Assembly: GCF_001949145.1 (NCBI RefSeq)
Contig: NW_019091377.1
Coordinates: forward strand, 1,593,372-1,617,324
Direction: 5' to 3'
DNA: 23,953 bases
DNA from: Acanthaster planci
Lineage: Eukaryota; Echinodermata; Asteroidea; Valvatida; Acanthasteridae
Position 1 is the first letter of the stretch; the number at the start of each line of letters is the position of its first letter. Positions 20,201-23,953 of this stretch are shown piece by piece. A program made the translations under genes and the position numbers. Under the pieces are notes generated by a model. The model was given only the letters and a program-made list of their open reading frames with translations. It did no database searches and had not been told where the DNA came from.

Positions 20201-23200
20201 AGAAAAATGTCGAAGTGACAATCGATCATCGACAGTAAATAACATCAGTGCATAATTTCACTGAAGAGCTTCCCGATGAGAAAGTTGGATGCCTGAATAT
20301 TTGTATGCACAAATTTCAGGTACTCCACGATATTAATAAACCTGTCTTTGAATTGATTTCAAAACCCTGACATATGTACATGTAAACCAAAATGAGAAAA
20401 CTTTGCATTAAACTTGATAAGTGGGTTTACCGTTACATGTACTGGGTCATTCAAAACATTTGGGGTCCACAAGTGTGACATTTTATGTCCCTGATACACC
20501 TGGCCTGTGTAATTTGACCAGGAATATCATCTGAATTGATTCCAAACAATATTTCTATTTGTTCGGCAGGGAATTTGCATTAGGGTAATTCCAGAAATTA
20601 GGGGTCCAAAAATGTGACTTTTTGTGTCCCTGTTATATCTAACCTTTGTTATTTGACATCGAAATATCATCTGAATTGTTTTCTAATTATTTCCATTTGT
20701 TTGGCAGGTAATTTGCATTAATTCATCACTTTAGGAAATTGGAAAATGTGTTATGAACTTACAAAATCCTATGTCAGATGTGACAGGGACACAGAAAAAC
20801 AATTGACCCCTAATTTCCGGAATTACCCATGAGTAAGGCCAAAAAAAAAAGGTGTCTGGTCAGACCAAAGTTTCAGAATTGATGCGACATTGCTTGTTTT
20901 TTTTCTCGAGGGGGTTAGGTGGCTTTTTAAGACTGGCAACGGACACAGAAATGAATGGCATATTTGATCAAAGAGCAAGGCTGGTGGTAGCACGTCAGGC
21001 CGCCTTTGTTGCTGATCAGCTGGCTGCAACTTTGTAACCTACGCATGGTCGACTGTGTGTGTTTGACATCAACATTATGCAGTCGTAACCGGATCTATCA
21101 CCGGGTACAAGCTACCCACGAATTAGTCTGGTTCCTTGAACAAATTGCCCTTCGAACTTGTAGACTTGAATCAGTCTACTCTCAAACATTCAGGTGATGC
21201 GAAAATAAAGGACGCTGTTTTGAAAATTTTGAAAAAAAAGGAAAAAAAAAATAATTGGCACACACGCTCAAATCGACGTGCGCGGTGACCAGAGACCAAT
21301 TTTTTTTGTGGCTAAGTCACGCATTCTTGAAAATTAAAGAACTTACCGGTACAAATCATGTGTCAGCTATGACGCGCATACACACACAAAATAAACTTTA
21401 AATTTATAGAATGACCCAATTATCAATTTTTCATTCACATGAAGACTTCTCAGCACAGTCCATAGGCATAAATTCACACTATGCAATGCCTGTCGAAGAG
21501 GTTTATTTCATGCGCTATCCTTCATTCAGTATGTTAAAATTTCTTAAAATTAAAAAAGGAGAGTCATGTGTAAATGTCCTAACGGGATCTTGAACCTGGC
21601 ATGTAAACTTTTTCAAGACACCAAGGGAAATTTTCGCGATGACACAGTACCTGTACTGGAAGAGTAGAATATATTACTCTGGTATGTTTGGTGACCTTGC
21701 TTTTCCAGAGAAGTCAAAGATAAAAAACAAAGAAATCTAAGCCACCCCCAAACAAAGAAAAATTTGTATTGCCCTGCAGTTGTTGGATCGGGAAGGGATG
21801 AGTATATTGTTTTCATTCTTTATATCTATAGTTTACTGTCTGTTGGAGTTTGTTGGACTGTGTACTGATCCAGCATGTGGAGTGTTGGAATCCGGCAGGT
21901 TGAGTGCATACACCCCACCAAGCAGCAAAAGGGTATTGGAAATTGACAGGATGAGTCAGCCTTCTAGAAAAAATGTTGAGGGGGTTAGGGTTTTAATTAT
22001 TCTAATCAATATGAAACAGCCCACTGCAAAATTAATGACAAAAATGCTGCAGAAATCTGACAGGAAAAAAATGCATCAAACACATTTTTAAAGTTCAAAC
22101 TGAAGTGTGCTTTTTCAAATTGGCCTTGGAATTGTTAACTCTTTCGCCAACAATTTTGTGTAAACACTACAGAAATTTCAATCCATTGAACAGGTTTTAA
22201 CTTGGATTTATCTTTTATGAGGAGGAAATGAAAAGTCCCAGTTCATTAATTACTCGACAAAAAAAGGATTAATTAAATGAAAAGAACAGACGAAAAAATT
22301 AGGGCAGGTGAGAAAAAGGGAGCAGGCAGGACAAGAAACCATTACATCTCAGCCTTCCAACAAAATGAACAATTTGACTTAATTCTCCCAAACTGAAAGT
22401 ACTGAAAATACCTGATCCATGTTTGATCCCTCAGCCTAAACATGGCCTAAAAACAATGGTCAAACCATGGGTCCTTACTCTATGCCCAAACAGAGAGTCC
22501 AAGCATTTGTCACATTCCTGTCTGGTTAGCTGCACTCAAAGTGCAGTTGTAGGCCTATTTAACGGCCAACCAGGGAGCAAGGAAACTTGCTAAATGAACA
22601 ACCAAGAGATATACAGCAGAATACACATCTGGTTCATTGTGAGTCTTTCTTAGTCATCAATCTCAAGTTACATGTTTATCAGATTTCATTAAAAATATGC
22701 TCCATATTTAGTTTCGTATAACATGATCGCCACCAAACCAATGTAACAGACTCCACCTGAAGATTTTTGAATTGAATTTCCATTGGCACTAATTATAAAA
22801 TTAAAACCATGTAAAATTAACAATTAACATGATGGCTAACATCATGTACATCATGGTCCGAGCTTGGCATATTGGCCTAGGGAAAAGCTAAAACTAAGTT
22901 GAGTGAGGGTTTTCAGTACAATTTGTCAAACCTTCCTTGTGGGAGTTTATAAAACTGGAAAACTGTGGTGGCCAGGTACATAATACTCTTTTCAACAGAG
23001 TACGCAACTCTTACAAAACAAAATGAAGTTTTCCATCACCACGTGGCAGTGAAACAGCATTGATTACACTGGTAATTGCTTTTTTCTTTTGTAAACAAAT
23101 TGAAAGACCGGGACCTAGATTTACGTTCACCATGAAACCCCGTTTCAGCTGGAGGCGGCAACCAGACCCCCCTAAAATCCAACACGTGTTGCAACGTTGC

Positions 23201-23455
23201 ATCACATTATAATTCTGCGCGGTTCTTTGTTCGCACTCCACGTCAGAGAAAAAAAACGCAACGCAGTTTTTATGAGACTAATTTCACAATACAAAAACAG
23301 GTCAAATTTTTAATAACGAGCAAACTTGTTACTAAAACCCTTACCTTCCCCGATGCAGTCCCTCCACTGACGCCGATGAGAAACGGTCGCCTCATCTGGC
23401 CATTTGTGGATGAAGTTTTTCCGTTCCCAGAGTCCTGCAAACCCCGACCCGCCAT
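11098..23455 (-). CDS. UCK2: Uridine-cytidine kinase (UCK1/UCK2 type), complete, six exons, 274 aa
   Basis: This cytosolic enzyme phosphorylates uridine and cytidine to UMP and CMP, the rate-limiting step of pyrimidine salvage. Exons on the minus strand are 23455-23345, 14927-14768, 14561-14465, 13505-13360, 12731-12585 and 11261-11098, all GT-AG, phases 0,1,2,1,1. Codons rejoin exactly, giving 274 aa (human UCK2 261, UCK1 277). Visible motifs are P-loop [12 protein letters not shown] (28-39), SQDSFYR (65-71), FNFDHPD (86-92), [30 protein letters not shown], and the lid/C-terminal block [20 protein letters not shown]. It ends ...GGRPH; vertebrate UCKs also end RPH. Most invertebrates have one gene for both paralogues, so UCK1 versus UCK2 is not decided. 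The start is the first in-frame ATG with context CAAGATGG. Oddity: Asn replaces the His117-equivalent. Confidence 0.95.
11262..12584 (-). other. UCK2 intron 5 (1.3 kb)
   Basis: Contains a C-rich tract (about 11913-11937) and, at about 12390-12560, a segment resembling the sequence on the other side of exon 5. No coding content is recognised. Confidence 0.6.
12585..12731 (-). CDS. UCK2: UCK2 exon 5 (lid and C-terminal core)
   Basis: The acceptor cttcccag precedes 12731 and the donor ATAG|GTATGC follows 12585. It encodes [15 protein letters not shown], then [20 protein letters not shown] and IPRGAENI, the most conserved block of UCKs. Split Val codons lie at both ends (phase 1). Confidence 0.95.
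   Translation of the reverse strand: MFVISMIEGENWSKFLCIMSNLSSRPLKSSACPPRNTQTSSFPEALKT
12857..12980. repeat. Degenerate repeat, partner of about 12450-12560, flanking UCK2 exon 5
   Basis: aggggtatcaa occurs at 12875 and at 12463. Both copies are preceded by ttcccattc and followed by a ttcaacc/ctcaacc block. The similarity is patchy, roughly two thirds by eye, so this is a tentative pair of old copies. Confidence 0.35.
13360..13505 (-). CDS. UCK2: UCK2 exon 4
   Basis: The acceptor tctctcag precedes 13505 and the donor G|GTAACC follows 13360. It encodes [20 protein letters not shown], then [11 protein letters not shown] and [15 protein letters not shown], matching vertebrate UCKs almost residue for residue. 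It includes the arginines used for substrate and ATP binding. A 23 bp part (13445-13467) recurs exactly in the preceding intron. Confidence 0.95.
13611..13729. repeat. Interspersed repeat, copy B (UCK2 intron 3)
   Basis: Same family as 8830-8963 and same orientation on the plus strand. It shares cttttgtacacagccagtga exactly, with a similar A-rich middle and gctgaggaatctcat.cctgac end. The copy lies about 105 bp upstream (in transcription) of exon 4. Confidence 0.75.
13780..13802 (-). repeat. 23 bp exact copy of part of UCK2 exon 4 within intron 3
   Basis: 13780-13802 is identical to 13445-13467, which encodes the VVLFEGIL strand. It is in the same orientation and 335 bp away. Identity stops abruptly on both sides. 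It is not a functional exon. Confidence 0.9.
14465..14561 (-). CDS. UCK2: UCK2 exon 3 (substrate-base loop)
   Basis: The acceptor gtctgcag precedes 14561 and the donor AG|GTGAAT follows 14465. It encodes [15 protein letters not shown], then [15 protein letters not shown]. The Tyr of PTYDF is kept, while the His found in human PVYDFVSHS is Asn (AAC codon, 14472-14470). Confidence 0.95.
14768..14927 (-). CDS. UCK2: UCK2 exon 2
   Basis: The acceptor ttctgtcag precedes 14927 and the donor G|GTAGGT follows 14768. It encodes [13 protein letters not shown], then [14 protein letters not shown] and [12 protein letters not shown]. The Asp of SQDSFYR is the catalytic-base position known from UCK2 structures. 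One trailing base completes Asp in exon 3. Confidence 0.95.
18671..18923. mobile_element. MITE family M1, copy 1 (full length, ~252 bp)
   Basis: The left end GGGTAAATCCAGAAATTAGG and right end CCCCTAATTTCTGAAATTACC form terminal inverted repeats that extend inwards to the gtgtcactgtta / tgttacaggga region. ACAT flanks both sides (18667-18670 and 18924-18927) if the last base is counted as mutated. There is no coding capacity. It is strongly similar to copy 2 throughout. Confidence 0.8.
20444..20582. mobile_element. MITE family M1, copy 3 (left half only)
   Basis: It starts gggtcattcaaaacatttgg, a diverged left end, and follows copies 1 and 2 through ttcggcagggaatttgcatta. It then stops exactly where copy 2 begins. 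It is more diverged than the other two, so probably older. The right half is absent from the window. Confidence 0.7.
20583..20828. mobile_element. MITE family M1, copy 2 (full length, 246 bp)
   Basis: The ends GGGTAATTCCAGAAATTAGG and CCCCTAATTTCCGGAATTACCC are near-perfect inverted repeats, continuing to about 46 bp. The centre (aacctttgttatttgacat, ggtaatttgcattaattcat) matches copy 1 closely. It directly abuts copy 3. Confidence 0.85.
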
Positions 23456-23474
23456 CTTGCAGTATGGACTCCAT
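23323..23474 (-). other. Overlapping upstream ORF at the UCK2 start
   Basis: An upstream ATG at 23474-23472 (context gacATGG) lies 19 bases before the UCK2 ATG, in another frame. It reads through exon 1. In spliced mRNA it would stop 9 codons into exon 2 (TGA), about 51 codons in all. A tiny ATG-CTG-AAA-TAA ORF starts at 23506. Both matter only if transcription starts upstream of them. Confidence 0.4.
23345..23455 (-). CDS. UCK2: UCK2 exon 1: start codon to P-loop Lys
   Basis: There are 37 codons from ATG at 23455-23453, ending GGG AAG|GTAAGG. It encodes a polar N-terminus and [16 protein letters not shown]. The P-loop is cut after Lys; the next exon supplies Ser-Ser. Confidence 0.93.
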
Positions 23475-23620
23475 GTCGTGAAAACCGCGCAATTTTATTT
23501 CAGCATGGGCTCCTAAAAGCCTTTGATTGGGCGTCACGTGGCAGCGTGAGCGCATAAAGTAAATGAACCATTCGTTGATCAGCCTTTTTGGGCGGAATAT
23601 AACGGTCATAACGAAACCGC
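23456..23620 (-). promoter_or_regulatory. UCK2 promoter region / 5' UTR
   Basis: On the minus strand a CCAAT box (23530-23526) lies 5 bp from a CACGTG E-box (23540-23535). The start codon sits in CAAGATGGCGG (about 23459-23449), a YY1-like element often placed at start sites of TATA-less genes. No TATA box is seen. The region has more CpG than the rest of the window. The transcription start is not determined. Confidence 0.5.
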
Positions 23621-23953
23621 TGTAAGCCTGTGTAAGGTTTATTTTTAGAATGCGTGTTGCCGAGGTGTTGTACTTGCCAACAAAAGCTTACTTCAACTAG
23701 AATGATAAGTAACACGCAGTGACAAGGAATACGGTGTACGAGTTCATCATTGATTCGCTCCGAGAGGCCAAAGGATACACTTTCCTGTCATCTATTATAA
23801 GGCCTGGGGAACATGACTTTATAATCCAGCTTTGGTTAGTTTACTTTGGGAAATTTCAGATTTTTTTCGGGGGGGGGGGGGGGTTATATGAACAACTAGG
23901 AAGAAAAATGTAGCTAAAGGGATCGGAAAAAACCATAGCTAGGGGCCCAGTCC
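23621..23953. other. Upstream flank with a 15 G homopolymer
   Basis: No gene is recognised. A G15 run occupies 23869-23883. A plus-strand open frame of 64 codons at 23719-23913 has no ATG-led family match and runs into the G tract. Confidence 0.4.

Larger units (their letters stand above)
14928..23344 (-). other. UCK2 intron 1 (8.4 kb)
   Basis: The donor is GTAAGG at 23344 and the acceptor ttctgtcag is at 14928. Apart from the MITE family at 18671-18922 and 20444-20828, it holds many ATGTACAT palindromes (about 15616, 16443, 16898, 18643, 19316, 20372) and poly-A/T tracts. A perfect 14 bp palindrome atctacgcgtagat lies at 15126-15139. Stretches 14940-18640 and 20830-23340 show no gene I recognise; their open frames lack family features. 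Confidence 0.75.

Noticed and set aside
23310-23609. 99-codon minus-strand frame over the UCK2 start as a separate protein
   Set aside because: It is out of frame with a well-conserved exon, has no recognised domain, and would be cut by the UCK2 donor. Kept only as a possible uORF.
23719-23913. First exon of a divergent gene upstream of UCK2
   Set aside because: The frame ends in the G15 tract, no family is recognised, and no convincing donor with conserved coding sequence is seen.

Overview
This window is animal nuclear DNA, most likely from a marine invertebrate. Two conserved protein-coding genes are split by GT-AG introns with consistent phases. The non-coding DNA is AT-rich and full of small non-autonomous transposons and ATGTACAT palindromes. 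I cannot fix the phylum from sequence alone. Echinoderm, hemichordate, amphioxus and mollusc all remain possible.

Left part (47-4353, plus strand): the last seven exons of an ACTR5/ARP5 gene, encoding the actin-related subunit of the INO80 chromatin remodeller. They give about 314 C-terminal residues, namely a charged coiled-coil insertion, an acidic linker and the C-terminal actin fold. The 5' half lies off the left edge. Its introns hold a 3 x 58 bp minisatellite, a 235 bp MITE whose terminal repeats carry CACGTG, a tandem array of decayed copies of the gene's own exon/donor junction, and a hAT-like remnant.

Middle (4354-11097): about 6.7 kb between two convergent stop codons, with no recognisable protein gene. 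It holds possible 3' UTR and polyadenylation signals, an antisense tRNA-derived SINE, a piggyBac-like MITE with TTAA duplications, a hAT-like MITE, two foldback elements and one copy of a repeat also found in the UCK2 gene.

Right part (11098-23455, minus strand): a complete six-exon uridine-cytidine kinase gene (UCK1/2 type, 274 aa) that ends in the family's Arg-Pro-His. Its 8.4 kb first intron divides the P-loop between Gly-Lys and Ser. That intron holds three copies of a ~250 bp inverted-repeat MITE, one of them a half copy. The 5' flank carries a CCAAT box, a CACGTG E-box and a YY1-like motif over the start codon. The residue aligned with the base-recognising His117 of human UCK2 is Asn.

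The two genes have unrelated jobs (chromatin remodelling and pyrimidine salvage) and are simply neighbours in tail-to-tail orientation. I found no bacterial-type system, CRISPR array, rRNA or functional tRNA. The most unusual signals are self-derived duplications inside introns and the kinase substitution.
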